This document shows, piece by piece, positions 42,841 through 52,547 of a DNA stretch of 64,000 bases. Each line of letters starts with the position of its first letter. Position 1 is the first letter of the stretch. The notes below the pieces were generated by a model. That model had not been told where the DNA came from. It made no database searches and was given only the letters and a program-made list of their open reading frames with translations. The position numbers and the translations under genes were made by a program. Origin of the DNA: Acidobacteriota bacterium (GTDB lineage: Bacteria; Acidobacteriota; Blastocatellia; Pyrinomonadales; Pyrinomonadaceae); the NCBI GenBank assembly GCA_016716435.1, contig JADJWI010000003.1, positions 558,001 through 622,000 on the forward strand, given 5' to 3'.

Positions 42841-44728
42841 TGAGTACGTACGAGAATCTTTCTGAAACGCAGAAGTTTGCCTGCCGGGTGATCGCAGACC
42901 ATGCCCGCTCGACGGCGTTTTCCATCGCAGACGGCATCTTGCCCGGAAACGAGGGCCGCAACTACGTCCTTCGCAAGATAATGCGGCGGGCGATCTACCA
43001 TGGCCGCGAGCACCTCGGCTATACCGACCCGTTTTTCTACAAGGTCTGCGACTTCGTCGTTGATGAAATGCAGGCCGCGTTTCCGGAACTCGGCGTCCAG
43101 CGGGATTTATCGGCAAGATGGTCCGGCTTGAGGAAGAGCGGTTTGGCAACACGATGACCGTGGGCTTGGGCAGGCTCGGCGATCTTGCGATAACGCCCGA
43201 AACCGAGCCGAACGATGCATTGTTCTTAGGCATTGCAAAGCTCTATGACACCTACGGCACGCCGCGTGACCTGATCCGCGTTTTCCTTGAAGAGAAGGGA
43301 CTCGTGCTTGAAGAGGACGAGTATAACGAGCGGTTCGACGCCGCTTTGCAGGAGCTGCAGAAGCAGACCGGCATTGGGCAGACGCAGCGGAAGAGCGAGA
43401 TCTCGCCGATCTATGCCGAGTTGCTTGAGGCTGTCGGTGCCGCGAATTTTCGGGGCTATGATACGACGCGATGGGACGAATCCGAGGTCATCGGGATCGT
43501 CGTCGGTGATAAGCGCGTCGATCAAATGACCGAGGGCGAGGAAGGGCTGGTCGTTCTTCGTGACACACCTTTCTATGCCGAATCGGGCGGGCAGGTCGGC
43601 GATACGGGCGTGCTTTCTAACGCTGAAACGCGCCTCAAGGTGATGGACACGTTTTCGCCGCTCGCGGGGCTGATACTTCACAAATCAAAGGTCGAGAGCG
43701 GGACGCTGAAGGTCGGCGAAATCGTTGCGACCTCGGTAGATGAGTTTCGGCGCGATGCGACGCGGCGGAATCACACGGCGACGCATCTGCTCCACGCGGC
43801 GCTGAAAGAGGTGCTCGGCACTCATGTGAAGCAGGCCGGGTCGGTCGTTGCGCCAAATTATCTGCGGTTCGATTTTACGCACTATCAGCCGATGACCGCG
43901 GCGGAGGTCCGCGAGGTCGAGGACCTTGTCAATCGATACGTTCTTCAGAATGAGCCCGTCACGACGAACATGATGTCGCTTGAGGACGCGATGCGTTCCG
44001 GTGCGGTGGCGATGTTTGGCGAGAAATACGGCTCGGAGGTCCGCGTCTTGCGCGTCGGCGACGGCAAGTTCTCGATGGAGCTTTGCGGCGGTACGCACGT
44101 CCGGGCGACCGGCGATATCGGCAGCTTTAAGATCACGTCCGATGAGGCGATAGCCTCGGGCGTCCGCCGCATCCGGGCGATAACGGGCTTTGATGCCTTT
44201 GAGCGTTTCCGCGAGGACGAGGTGCTGATCGACCGTTCGCTCGAGGCGCTCAAGACGCAGCGGGACAACCTGCCGTCGGCGATCGAGCGGCTGCAGGAAG
44301 AGGTCAAACGGACGCGGAAGGAGATCGAGGAACTGAAGCTTAAGATCGCGACCGGAGCCGCGGGCAATGGATCGGCCGGCGGCGCTGAGGCTCGGGAGAT
44401 CGGCGGCGTAAAGGTACTCGCAAAGATCGTTGACGGGCTTGATGCCAACGGCCAGCGGCAGCTTTCGGATACGCTTCTCGCGAGGCTGAAGTCCGGCGTC
44501 GTTGTGCTCGGCCGCAAGGATGAGGGCAAGGCGAGCATTATCGTCCGCGTCTCCGCCGACCTTACTGATAAGGTCAAGGCCGGGAACATCGTCAAGGAGA
44601 TCGTGCCGCTGCTCGGCGGCCGCGGCGGCGGGCGTCCCGACATGGCCGAAGGCGGCGGGCCTGATGCCGACAAACTCAGCGAAGCGATCGATGCCGCTTA
44701 CGCATCGATAGAGAAGATGGCATCGTAA
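42841..44728 (+). CDS. alaS: Alanyl-tRNA synthetase, C-terminal part (split gene; one frameshift)
   Basis: Begins MSTYENLSETQKFACRV and continues IADHARSTAFSIADGILPGNEGR (helical tRNA-binding domain), then the editing domain with NHTATHLLHA (HxxxH, about 43769-43790) and ELCGGTHV (CxxxH), and a coiled coil plus C-Ala domain to the stop. The frame shifts once at 43105-43107: GGGATTTATC lacks one T compared with the expected QRDFIGKMVRLEEE. Read as two frames it would be 42841-43157 (105 residues) and 43118-44728 (536 residues). A weak promoter (TTCACG, 16 nt, TATACA at 42825-42830) lies before ATG 42841. Confidence 0.88.
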
Positions 44729-44797
44729 CCCTTTTTATTGCAACGTTTTTGGGCCCGGCGGCGTCGTAGTATCAATAACAGATACAGACGAGGCCAT

Positions 44798-45253
44798 ATG
44801 ATAGTCCAAAGAATCGCAACATTTTTGCTTGCGGCATTCTTGATCGGGATGCCGTTTTTTATTTCTGTCCAGCCGGCCAATGCCGAAGCCGGCAACGCTC
44901 CGAGAGCGGATGACAGGATCGAACAATTCATCGGCACCTACCGCCGAGAATTCATCGGTTCGAGCGGGCGCGTCGTCGAGCTTCTCGACCTTAAGCCCGA
45001 CCTAACCGCATTGATGACCGGCGACTACGAGAATCGCGGAAATGTGGTTCGCACCGGACACTGGACGTACGCAAGAAGCCGTGTGATCGTCACATTTGCG
45101 CCGATCGATATCGGCGGGACACCGATCGTTCTTGAGTTTTCGCGGACGGGCGGCTGGTGGTTCCGTTCGGGCGACGATCTAAAGCTCCGCGAGGCAACAC
45201 CTTCGGGCTTTGCTGAGGAAGGCGCGGTCTATGAACGAATTAACAATGGTTAA
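44798..45253 (+). CDS. Secreted lipocalin/NlpE-like protein
   Basis: A 151-residue exported protein: signal peptide (cleavage near PANAEAG), then a beta-rich domain (IEQFIGTYRREFIGSSGRVVE, LKPDLTALMTGDYENRG, HWTYARSRVIVTF) like small barrel proteins such as the NlpE N-terminal domain. Function unknown. Confidence 0.65.
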   Translation: MIVQRIATFLLAAFLIGMPFFISVQPANAEAGNAPRADDRIEQFIGTYRREFIGSSGRVVELLDLKPDLTALMTGDYENRGNVVRTGHWTYARSRVIVTFAPIDIGGTPIVLEFSRTGGWWFRSGDDLKLREATPSGFAEEGAVYERINNG

Positions 45254-45400
45254 ATTTTCAGTCCGGGGCAACTTTTTGGCGCTTTCGAACGTTTAAAGGT
45301 TGTAGCGAGGTTCTTTGATCGCCGCGCCTCACCGCTAGCTGTCATAAATGCGTGAAGCGCGGTGTTTTTGTCTCTAGGGAGAATTGTCGGAGCGTGAACG

Positions 45401-48229
45401 ATGTATGCGGGAACACAGATCGGGCGTTATGAGATCCGTTCCAAGATCGGCGAGGGCGGAATGGGCGAGGTTTATTCGGCGCTCGACCACGAGCTTGACC
45501 GTAACGTGGCGATAAAGCTCCTGCCCTTCGAATTCACGGTTGACGAAGACCGCCGCAACCGCTTTCGCCAGGAAGCCCGGGTCGTCTCCGCCCTCAATCA
45601 TCCGAACATAATCACCATCTTTGAGATCGGCGAGGACGAGCACGGTAGCTATCTGGCGACGGAACTCGTCGAGGGCAAAACGCTTCGTGAAGTTCTCAAG
45701 ACCGAATCGCTGACGCTCGTGCGAATGCTCAAGATCATCGAGCAAACGGCCAATGCGCTGGTTGCTGCCCATCAGGCGCACATCATCCACCGCGACATCA
45801 AGCCGGAGAACATAATGGTCCGGCAGGATTCGATCGTAAAGGTGCTCGACTTCGGCCTGGCGAAATCAAAATACGCTCTCGGCGAGGGCGCCGACGCGAA
45901 CAAGACGCTTCCGGGAACGGTGATGGGAAGTGCCCGTTATATGTCGCCGGAGCAGGCCCGCGGCCACGAGGTCGATGAGCGGACGGACATCTGGAGCCTC
46001 GGCGTCGTGCTTTACGAGATGCTGATCGGAAAGGCACCGTTCGATGGCGAAACGACGGCCGATACGATCGCGGCGGTGGTTTACAAGGAGCCCGTGCCGC
46101 TCGTGGACCACCTGCCGAACATACCGCCGGAACTGACCCGGATCGTCCGCAAAGCTCTGCAGAAAGACCGCGAGGAACGCTACCAGAGCGTTAAGGACTT
46201 TGCGCTCGACGTCCGCGAGCTGCTCCACGAGCTTGAGCACACGAACAGCGGCCGGCGGAGCGGGCACACGACATCTTCGCCCGATTTTAATGAGAACCCG
46301 ACGATGCTCCACCGGACGGTGAGCGGCAATCACCCGACCGGGAACGCGACCGTATTAACAAGCGTGCCCTCGCATGGCGGCGGTCCGCAGCGTAGCTTTT
46401 CGCTCAAGCGGACGGCCGGCGTCGCGGCGGCACTTTCGCTGCTTGCGCTCATTGCGGCCGGGTTCTATTCATATCTCGGCAACGAAGAGCGACAGGCGGA
46501 AACGGCGTTCATCAAGCCGCAGATCTCGCGGATCAACACGGACGGCCGCGTCGCGCTTCCGGCCATTTCGCCCGACGGAAAATATATTGCATACGTAAGC
46601 GGCGAGATCGGTAACCGCAGCCTGGTCGTAAGGCAGGTCGCGACCGACAGCACGATAACGCTCGTCCCGGCGACGAACTTGGTTGTGAAGTCGATCTCGT
46701 TCTCGCCAAGCGGTGACCATGTTTACTTTACGCAGACGAGCAGCGATTTCAGTATCAGCACGCTTTACCAGGTGCCGACGCTCGGCGGTACGCCAAAGCG
46801 GCTGGTCGAGGACGTTGACAGCCCGGTCGCATTCACACCGGACGGCAAGCGGTTCGCTTTCATCCGGCATATACCGAAAACGAATGCGGACACGATCTAT
46901 TTGGTCGATACCGAAACGCTTGAGCTAGAGGAATTTCTCTCGACGCCGGCGACCGAATACAACATGTTCGTTTTCCGGTTGGCCTTTTCGCCGGACGGCA
47001 AAAAGCTTTTGGCGGGCGGCGGCATCCGGCAGAGCGGATTCCTGATGAAAACGGACGTGGTCGAGATCGACGTCGCGACCAAGAAGCTTCGGCCGCTAAA
47101 CAGGCGTGAGTTTCAGATGGTGACGAACTTCGGCTGGCTGGAAGATGGCTCCGGCTACGTTTTCACCGCACGGCCGACGCAGAACGATAATGTTCAGATC
47201 TGGCTCGCCTCGTATCCCGAAGGCGAACTGCACCAGGTGACGAACGACCTGAACGACTATGCCGACCTCGGCATCTCGGGCGACGGCCGGACGATGGTGA
47301 CCATCAAGGGCGACGCGACGGGTTCGCTCTGGAGAATTCCTGCAGCCGGTAATGCGCCGGCTCAGATCACCTCCGATGGACGCGCCGTTGAGGGCAAGGC
47401 CGGCGTGCTCGCGACCCGCGACGGCAAGATAATTTACACCCGCAACGAGGGCAAAACGGCCCAGCTCTGGCAAGCGGATGCCGACGGAAAGAACGCGGCC
47501 GTGCTTTTTGCAGATACCGGCTTCGCGGTCGATCCTGCACTTTCGCCGGACGGCAAGACACTGGTCTTCAATTTGCAGAAAGACCGCCGTTCGCGCATCT
47601 GGCGGATCAATGCCGATGGCTCGGGCCCGGCGCAGTTGACGGCGGATGAAGCGAACACGCTCGACCTGATGCCGCAGATAACTGCCGACGGGCGAAGCGT
47701 CATTTTTCAACGGCAGGCCGAGGGCGAGGAGCGGTTCAAGCTGATGCGGGTGCCGATCGAGGGCGGGCCGGCAGAGATTTTCTACGAGCACGAATCGCGG
47801 GGCGTTTTTCACCCGCGGATGTCGCCGGACGGCAAGCGGATGGCGTTCGTCACTTACGACCTTGCGAACTTTGAAAAGCGGCTGCACATTGCTGCGATCG
47901 AGGACGGAAAGGTGAAGGCGATCGAGCGCGACATCGAATACAACCTGATCAACAATTACGTTTGGTCGCCGGACGGTAAGGAACTAACGGTGCTGACCAA
48001 CCGCGGCGGGGCGATGAACCTTTGGCGGCAGCCGATCGATGGCTCGCCGGCGACGCCGATCACGGATTTCAGCTCCGGGCTGATCTTCAATTTCAGTTGG
48101 TCGGCGGACGGCCGCGAGCTGCTCGTCGCACGCGGGAGCATTAATAACGACCTGATCCTCATCAAAGACGGCCTGCGGGAAGCCGCCGATGTTTCGCTCC
48201 GCCGGGCCGGCCCACGCGAACGGTCTTAG
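45401..48229 (+). CDS. Membrane Ser/Thr protein kinase with WD40-like propeller
   Basis: A 942-residue receptor-type kinase. Cytosolic PknB-like domain (residues about 8-280): Gly loop IGEGGMGEV, VAIKLLP, IIHRDIKPENIMV, VLDFGLAK, YMSPEQARG. A single membrane helix at about 340-360 (GVAAALSLLALIAAGFYSYL) and an outside domain of repeated PD40/TolB-like units (SPDGKYIAYVSG, SPDGKKLLAGGG, SPDGKTLVFN). All kinase catalytic residues are kept. The gene ends in a 4-nt overlap with a convergent gene. Confidence 0.92.
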   Translation: MYAGTQIGRYEIRSKIGEGGMGEVYSALDHELDRNVAIKLLPFEFTVDEDRRNRFRQEARVVSALNHPNIITIFEIGEDEHGSYLATELVEGKTLREVLKTESLTLVRMLKIIEQTANALVAAHQAHIIHRDIKPENIMVRQDSIVKVLDFGLAKSKYALGEGADANKTLPGTVMGSARYMSPEQARGHEVDERTDIWSLGVVLYEMLIGKAPFDGETTADTIAAVVYKEPVPLVDHLPNIPPELTRIVRKALQKDREERYQSVKDFALDVRELLHELEHTNSGRRSGHTTSSPDFNENPTMLHRTVSGNHPTGNATVLTSVPSHGGGPQRSFSLKRTAGVAAALSLLALIAAGFYSYLGNEERQAETAFIKPQISRINTDGRVALPAISPDGKYIAYVSGEIGNRSLVVRQVATDSTITLVPATNLVVKSISFSPSGDHVYFTQTSSDFSISTLYQVPTLGGTPKRLVEDVDSPVAFTPDGKRFAFIRHIPKTNADTIYLVDTETLELEEFLSTPATEYNMFVFRLAFSPDGKKLLAGGGIRQSGFLMKTDVVEIDVATKKLRPLNRREFQMVTNFGWLEDGSGYVFTARPTQNDNVQIWLASYPEGELHQVTNDLNDYADLGISGDGRTMVTIKGDATGSLWRIPAAGNAPAQITSDGRAVEGKAGVLATRDGKIIYTRNEGKTAQLWQADADGKNAAVLFADTGFAVDPALSPDGKTLVFNLQKDRRSRIWRINADGSGPAQLTADEANTLDLMPQITADGRSVIFQRQAEGEERFKLMRVPIEGGPAEIFYEHESRGVFHPRMSPDGKRMAFVTYDLANFEKRLHIAAIEDGKVKAIERDIEYNLINNYVWSPDGKELTVLTNRGGAMNLWRQPIDGSPATPITDFSSGLIFNFSWSADGRELLVARGSINNDLILIKDGLREAADVSLRRAGPRERS

Positions 48230-49464
48230 CTCGCAATTTGGGCGACGTTTGTGAGAAGCCGCTCGACCTCTTCCTCGGTCGTATAAAGGCTGATGCCGGC
48301 ACGGACCAATCCCTGTTGGCTTATGCCGTAACGCTCGACGACCGTCGATGCGTAGAAATCTCCATGCGAAATGTAAATGCCCGAGTCGATCAGACGTCGG
48401 CTGACCTCGCTTGAGGGCCGGTCGCCGACGGTGAATGAGACGAGCGACGTCCGCTCAGCCTCGGGGCCGGGGCCGTAAACCCGAACGCCGGGAATGGCCG
48501 AGAGCCCGTGCCAGAGCCACTTGGTAAGTGCGTCATCTTTGTCGTGCATCTTATGGAAAGCATCGGCAAGGCGTTCCCGCCGCGTCGTCCCCTGGCCGAG
48601 CGAGGCAATAAAATCGACTGCCGCTCCGGCTCCGACGATCGACTCGTGGCTCTGCGTTCCGGTCTCGGCACGGTCGGGTGCGTTGTTTGGCGAAGGGGCG
48701 AGCTTCGGGAAATCGGCCTTCTCAAGAAGCGCACGCCGGCCGAAAAGAATACCGATGTGCGGGCCGTAAAATTTATAGGCCGAGCAGGCGAGGAAGTCGC
48801 AGCCGATGGCCGTGACGTCGATCAGTTTATGCGGGGCGAAGTGAACGGCATCGACGAAGCTGAGGGCTCCGGCTTCGCGAGCCATCCGGCAGACGGCAGC
48901 AACGTCTGTAATGGTTCCAATGGCGTTCGAGGCGGCGCCGATGGCGACGAGCCGCGTGCGTTCATTTAGCAACGCGGGAAGCTCATCGAGGAGCAGCGTC
49001 CCGCTCTCAATATCCATCGGCAAAGTGCGGACGATCATTCCGCGCTCCTTCTCAAGCGATCGCCAGGTATCGACATTGGCGTGGTGATCGAGTTCGGTAA
49101 CGACCAGCTCGTCGCCCGCCTGCCAGCCGCGGCCGAGAGCACGGGCGAGGTGAAACGTTAGGGTCGTCATATTTTGGCCAAAGACGACCTCATCCGGTGA
49201 CGAATTGAAGAAGTCGGCAAACGCCGCACGCGAATTGGCGATCAACGCATCGGTCTCGTCGCTGGTCGGGAAGCCCCAATGTGTGTTGGCATTATGGTTG
49301 TAAAGGTAATCGTTCATCGCCTCGACTACCGGCCGCGGGATCTGCGTCCCGCCGGGCCCGTCGTAATAGGCGACGGCGTGGCCGTTGTGTGTGCGGGCGA
49401 GTGCGGGAAAGTGCTCGCGGATCCCGGAAAGAGAGAACGTCGTTTCGGCGGCTGTGGTGTTCAT
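48226..49464 (-). CDS. Cysteine desulfurase-like aminotransferase class V
   Basis: A 412-residue PLP enzyme: REHFPALARTHNGHAVAYYDG, GGTQIPRPV, VFGQNMTTLTFHLARAL, the Lys in CSAYKFYGPHIGILFG, and GTQSHESIVG. It matches the group of SufS-like proteins of uncertain role (VC1184 group) rather than NifS/IscS proper. No suf genes adjoin. Confidence 0.85.
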   Translation of the reverse strand: MNTTAAETTFSLSGIREHFPALARTHNGHAVAYYDGPGGTQIPRPVVEAMNDYLYNHNANTHWGFPTSDETDALIANSRAAFADFFNSSPDEVVFGQNMTTLTFHLARALGRGWQAGDELVVTELDHHANVDTWRSLEKERGMIVRTLPMDIESGTLLLDELPALLNERTRLVAIGAASNAIGTITDVAAVCRMAREAGALSFVDAVHFAPHKLIDVTAIGCDFLACSAYKFYGPHIGILFGRRALLEKADFPKLAPSPNNAPDRAETGTQSHESIVGAGAAVDFIASLGQGTTRRERLADAFHKMHDKDDALTKWLWHGLSAIPGVRVYGPGPEAERTSLVSFTVGDRPSSEVSRRLIDSGIYISHGDFYASTVVERYGISQQGLVRAGISLYTTEEEVERLLTNVAQIAS

Positions 49465-49588
49465 TGTTTTGATCGGTTCGGGTGCAGGTTCTCGATGGAA
49501 ACACTTTAACCGAAGGCCCGCTTTGCACCAACCGCCTATGCGAAAGAGGCTTACATTTCGGGCGGCGATTGGGATATGCTAAGCGGAT

Positions 49589-51280
49589 ATGGCAAAGGCT
49601 GAGGCAGAGGAAGCTGCGGCAAATGAGATCATCTCGAGCGATCCGGCAACGGGCCGCGAGGTCGGGCGGGTTCGCGTAACGACGCCGGATGAAGTGCGCG
49701 AGGCGGTCGAGCGTTCGCGGCAGGTTTTCCACATGTGGAAAACGACGAGCTTTGCCGAGCGGCGGCGGCTGGTGATGCGGGCCCGCGAGGTGATCCTCGA
49801 TGAAATGGAAGCGATCGCCGAGCTGATCTCGGCCGAATCGGGCAAGCCGAAGGGCGAGGCCATTGCGCTTGAGATCGCACCGGTGCTCGACCTGATGCAG
49901 TGGATCGCACGGAGCGCGGAAAAGATGCTTCGGCCGCGGCGGATCGGCATCGGGCTTTTCGGTTTGCTCGGGCGGTCGTCGAAGGTGGTCTATCACCCGC
50001 TCGGCGTTGTCGCGATCATTCCGGCGTGGAACTATCCGTTCTCGATCCCGCTCGGCGAGGCGGTTATGTCGCTGATGGCTGGGAACACGGTCGTGATAAA
50101 GCCCTCGGAGCTGACGCCGCTGACCGGCGTAAAGATCGGTGAGATATTTGAGCGTGCCGGCTTCCCGAAAGATGCTGTTCAGATCGTAAGTGGTGCGGGC
50201 GAAACGGGTGCCGCACTTGTCGAAGCCGCCCCGGACAAGATCGCCTTTACGGGCTCGGTCGCGACCGGACGAAAGATCGCCGAGGCTGCGGCACGGAACC
50301 TGACTTCGGTCGTGCTCGAACTCGGCGGAAAGGACCCGATGATCGTTCTCGCCGATGCCGACCTTGAGGCGGCAGCCAATGCCGCCGTCTGGGGAGCCTT
50401 CTGCAACGCCGGGCAAAATTGCGCATCGGTCGAGCGGCTTTACGTTCACGAATTGATCGCCGAGGAGTTTACCCGCCGGATCATCGAGAAAACTAAGAAG
50501 CTTAAGGTCGGGCCCGGCAGCGACCCCGATGTCTCGGTCGGGCCGATGTCGTCCGAGCGGCAGATCCGGATAGTCGAGCGCCACGTTGATGACTTTCGCG
50601 AAGCGGGAGCGGAGATACTCACGGGCGGGGAAAGGAGAGCGGACACTCTTGTCCGCATGAGCGTCGCTTCGACGCGAACAAGCGCTAATTGCGAAGAAGC
50701 CTCTGTGGGCACGGATGATCTCGCCGGAGGAACCGGCGATGCGGACAGGAGTGTCCGCGCTCCGCTCATCTTTGAGCCGACGGTGATCACCGGTGCGACG
50801 AACGACATGCGGCCGATGCGGGAGGAGACCTTTGGGCCAACGCTGCCGATCTGCACTTTTGCGACCGAGGAAGAAGCTATCGCCCTTGCCAACGATACGG
50901 AGTTTGGCCTGACGGCGAGCGTCTGGACACGCGACATCGCCCGCGGCCGCCGCATCGCCGAACGCATTGAAGCAGGCACCGTCTGCATCAACGAACACCT
51001 CTACACCCACGGCATCGGGCAAACGCCTTGGGGCGGGTTCAAAAACTCCGGCCGCGGCCGCACGCACGGCCTCGAAGGCCTGCTCGAACTCGTTCAGCCG
51101 CAGCACATCCACACCAACCGCATCACGCTCCTGCCCGACGCCTGGTGGATGCCGTACTCGCCGACGGCACTTGAGACCTTCCGCGGCTTCGCAACCAAAT
51201 TTGCCACGGGCTCCGTGCTCAAGACCGCAACGCTTTTACCGCAGCTCTGGAAACGCATCAAGGAACTGAGAAGAAAATGA
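49589..51280 (+). CDS. Aldehyde dehydrogenase with in-frame palindromic insert
   Basis: A 563-residue NAD(P)-dependent aldehyde dehydrogenase: IIPAWNYPFSIPLGEA, FTGSVATGRKI, catalytic Glu244 in LELGGKDPM, catalytic Cys278 in NAGQNCASVERLYV, EETFGPTLPI, PWGGFKNSGRGR. Residues 349-392 (RRADTLVRMSV … GDADRSVRAP) have no counterpart in the family and come from a 130-bp palindromic insert. Without it the length (about 520) is normal. The start of the next gene overlaps the stop (ATGA). Confidence 0.9.
   Translation: MAKAEAEEAAANEIISSDPATGREVGRVRVTTPDEVREAVERSRQVFHMWKTTSFAERRRLVMRAREVILDEMEAIAELISAESGKPKGEAIALEIAPVLDLMQWIARSAEKMLRPRRIGIGLFGLLGRSSKVVYHPLGVVAIIPAWNYPFSIPLGEAVMSLMAGNTVVIKPSELTPLTGVKIGEIFERAGFPKDAVQIVSGAGETGAALVEAAPDKIAFTGSVATGRKIAEAAARNLTSVVLELGGKDPMIVLADADLEAAANAAVWGAFCNAGQNCASVERLYVHELIAEEFTRRIIEKTKKLKVGPGSDPDVSVGPMSSERQIRIVERHVDDFREAGAEILTGGERRADTLVRMSVASTRTSANCEEASVGTDDLAGGTGDADRSVRAPLIFEPTVITGATNDMRPMREETFGPTLPICTFATEEEAIALANDTEFGLTASVWTRDIARGRRIAERIEAGTVCINEHLYTHGIGQTPWGGFKNSGRGRTHGLEGLLELVQPQHIHTNRITLLPDAWWMPYSPTALETFRGFATKFATGSVLKTATLLPQLWKRIKELRRK
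50634..50763. repeat. REP/BIME-like element inside the aldehyde dehydrogenase gene
   Basis: 25-nt arms in inverted orientation (50634-50658 and 50739-50763, two mismatches). Each arm is itself a hairpin (GCGGACA-CTCT-TGTCCGC and GCGGACA-GGAG-TGTCCGC). Inside are further hairpins (GCGTCG-CTT-CGACGC; CGCCGG…CCGGCG). The insert keeps the reading frame without a stop. Confidence 0.75.
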
Positions 51281-52077
51281 CCGAGAGAATGCCGGCAATA
51301 TTTTTCGGCCACGGAAATCCGATGAATGCCCTTGCGGAGAACGAGTACACGCGGGCGTGGCGGAGCATCGGCGAAGCGATGCTGCGGCCAAAGGCGGTGC
51401 TTTGCATTTCGGCCCATTGGTACGTGCCGATGGTTGCGGTTACCGCGATGGAGCGGCCGCGGACGATACATGATTTCGGCGGGTTTCCGCGGGAGCTTTT
51501 TGAGGTCGAATATCCGGCACCGGGCTCGCCGGAGCTTGCTGAAAGAGTGCGGGAACTGATAGGCGGCGACGTTGCCGCTGACACCGGAACCTGGGGGCTT
51601 GACAACGGCACATGGTCGGTTTTCTGCCACGTTTTTCCCGAGGCGGACGTGCCGATCGTGCAACTCGCGATCAACCGGGCCGAGCCGCCGGAGTTTCACT
51701 ACGAGCTCGGCCGCCGGCTCTCGCCGCTAAGGGACGAAGGCATTCTGATCGCGGCGAGCGGTAACATTATCCATAATCTTCACGCCTACGCCTGGGGGCG
51801 GCAAGATGTCGAGCCGTTCGATTGGGCCGTGCGGTTCGAGCAACAGGCCCGGAGCCTGATCGAACGCGCGGAGCACGGGCCGCTCGTCGATTATCAAAAG
51901 CTCGGTGAAGATGCCCTGCTTTCCGCTCCGACGCAAGACCATTATCTGCCGCTGCTCTACGTGCTCGGCGCCGCCCGCGAGGACGACGCCGTTTCATTCC
52001 CCGTCGCGGGATTCGACGGCGGTTCCATTTCGATGTTGGCAGTTCAGTTCGGGCTCGGCGAACGGTTGGGCGGATAG
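51277..52077 (+). CDS. ygiD: Extradiol dioxygenase, DODA/YgiD type
   Basis: A 266-residue Fe/Zn dioxygenase of the 4,5-DOPA dioxygenase class: IFFGHGNPMNAL, ISAHWYVP (metal His), TIHDFGGFP, GTWSVFCHVFPEADVP, ASGNIIHNLH. Acts on catechol-type compounds; YgiD opens the DOPA ring in vitro. Overlaps the aldehyde dehydrogenase stop by 4 nt, so both may work on one aromatic substrate. Confidence 0.87.
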   Translation: MTERMPAIFFGHGNPMNALAENEYTRAWRSIGEAMLRPKAVLCISAHWYVPMVAVTAMERPRTIHDFGGFPRELFEVEYPAPGSPELAERVRELIGGDVAADTGTWGLDNGTWSVFCHVFPEADVPIVQLAINRAEPPEFHYELGRRLSPLRDEGILIAASGNIIHNLHAYAWGRQDVEPFDWAVRFEQQARSLIERAEHGPLVDYQKLGEDALLSAPTQDHYLPLLYVLGAAREDDAVSFPVAGFDGGSISMLAVQFGLGERLGG

Positions 52078-52085
52078 TTTTTTAA

Positions 52086-52430
52086 CTATCTGAATGCGGG
52101 GCGACGGGCACCGAACCAAGAGCCAATTAAGGCGGAGATTGGGATCGCGATCGCCGAGACAAGCCAGCCGGTTCCCACACCGGAGGAGATTCGTTCCATA
52201 CCGAGTCCCGATACAAAATAAAGCGACATGGCAGTTGCCGGCAGGCTCAGGATCAGTGCGGCAACAAGAAAATTGACCGGAAAACGGCGAACCAATAGGA
52301 AAGCACCAACGCCGAATACGAGCACGTCGGTGATGTTGAAAAGAGGAAAAAAGGAATAGACCAACTTCACAGCACCAAGCAACAAACCGGCACCGGAAAA
52401 AACGAGCGAGCTTTGTAATGCAGAAGCCAT
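52086..52430 (-). CDS. Hypothetical membrane protein
   Basis: A 114-residue protein with four hydrophobic helices (SLVFSGAGLLLGAVKLVY, ITDVLVFGVGAFLLV, VNFLVAALILSLPATAMSLYF, GWLVSAIAIPISALIG). Unknown. The inner ATG 52430 (MASALQSS) was chosen; ATG 52454 adds eight residues. Confidence 0.6.
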   Translation of the reverse strand: MASALQSSLVFSGAGLLLGAVKLVYSFFPLFNITDVLVFGVGAFLLVRRFPVNFLVAALILSLPATAMSLYFVSGLGMERISSGVGTGWLVSAIAIPISALIGSWFGARRPAFR

Positions 52431-52547
52431 CCGGATAACTCTGCACCCTATCACAACTTGCCCATCTGGCCAAGAAAAATCTGACGGCGAAAGATGACTG
52501 CGGAAGGAGCATTCCCTCCGCAGTCTTTCTTTGTGAATTGATCTAGG

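Noticed and set aside
49292..51112. 606-codon minus-strand frame over the aldehyde dehydrogenase
   Set aside because: Mirror of a strongly supported gene; no recognisable protein motif.
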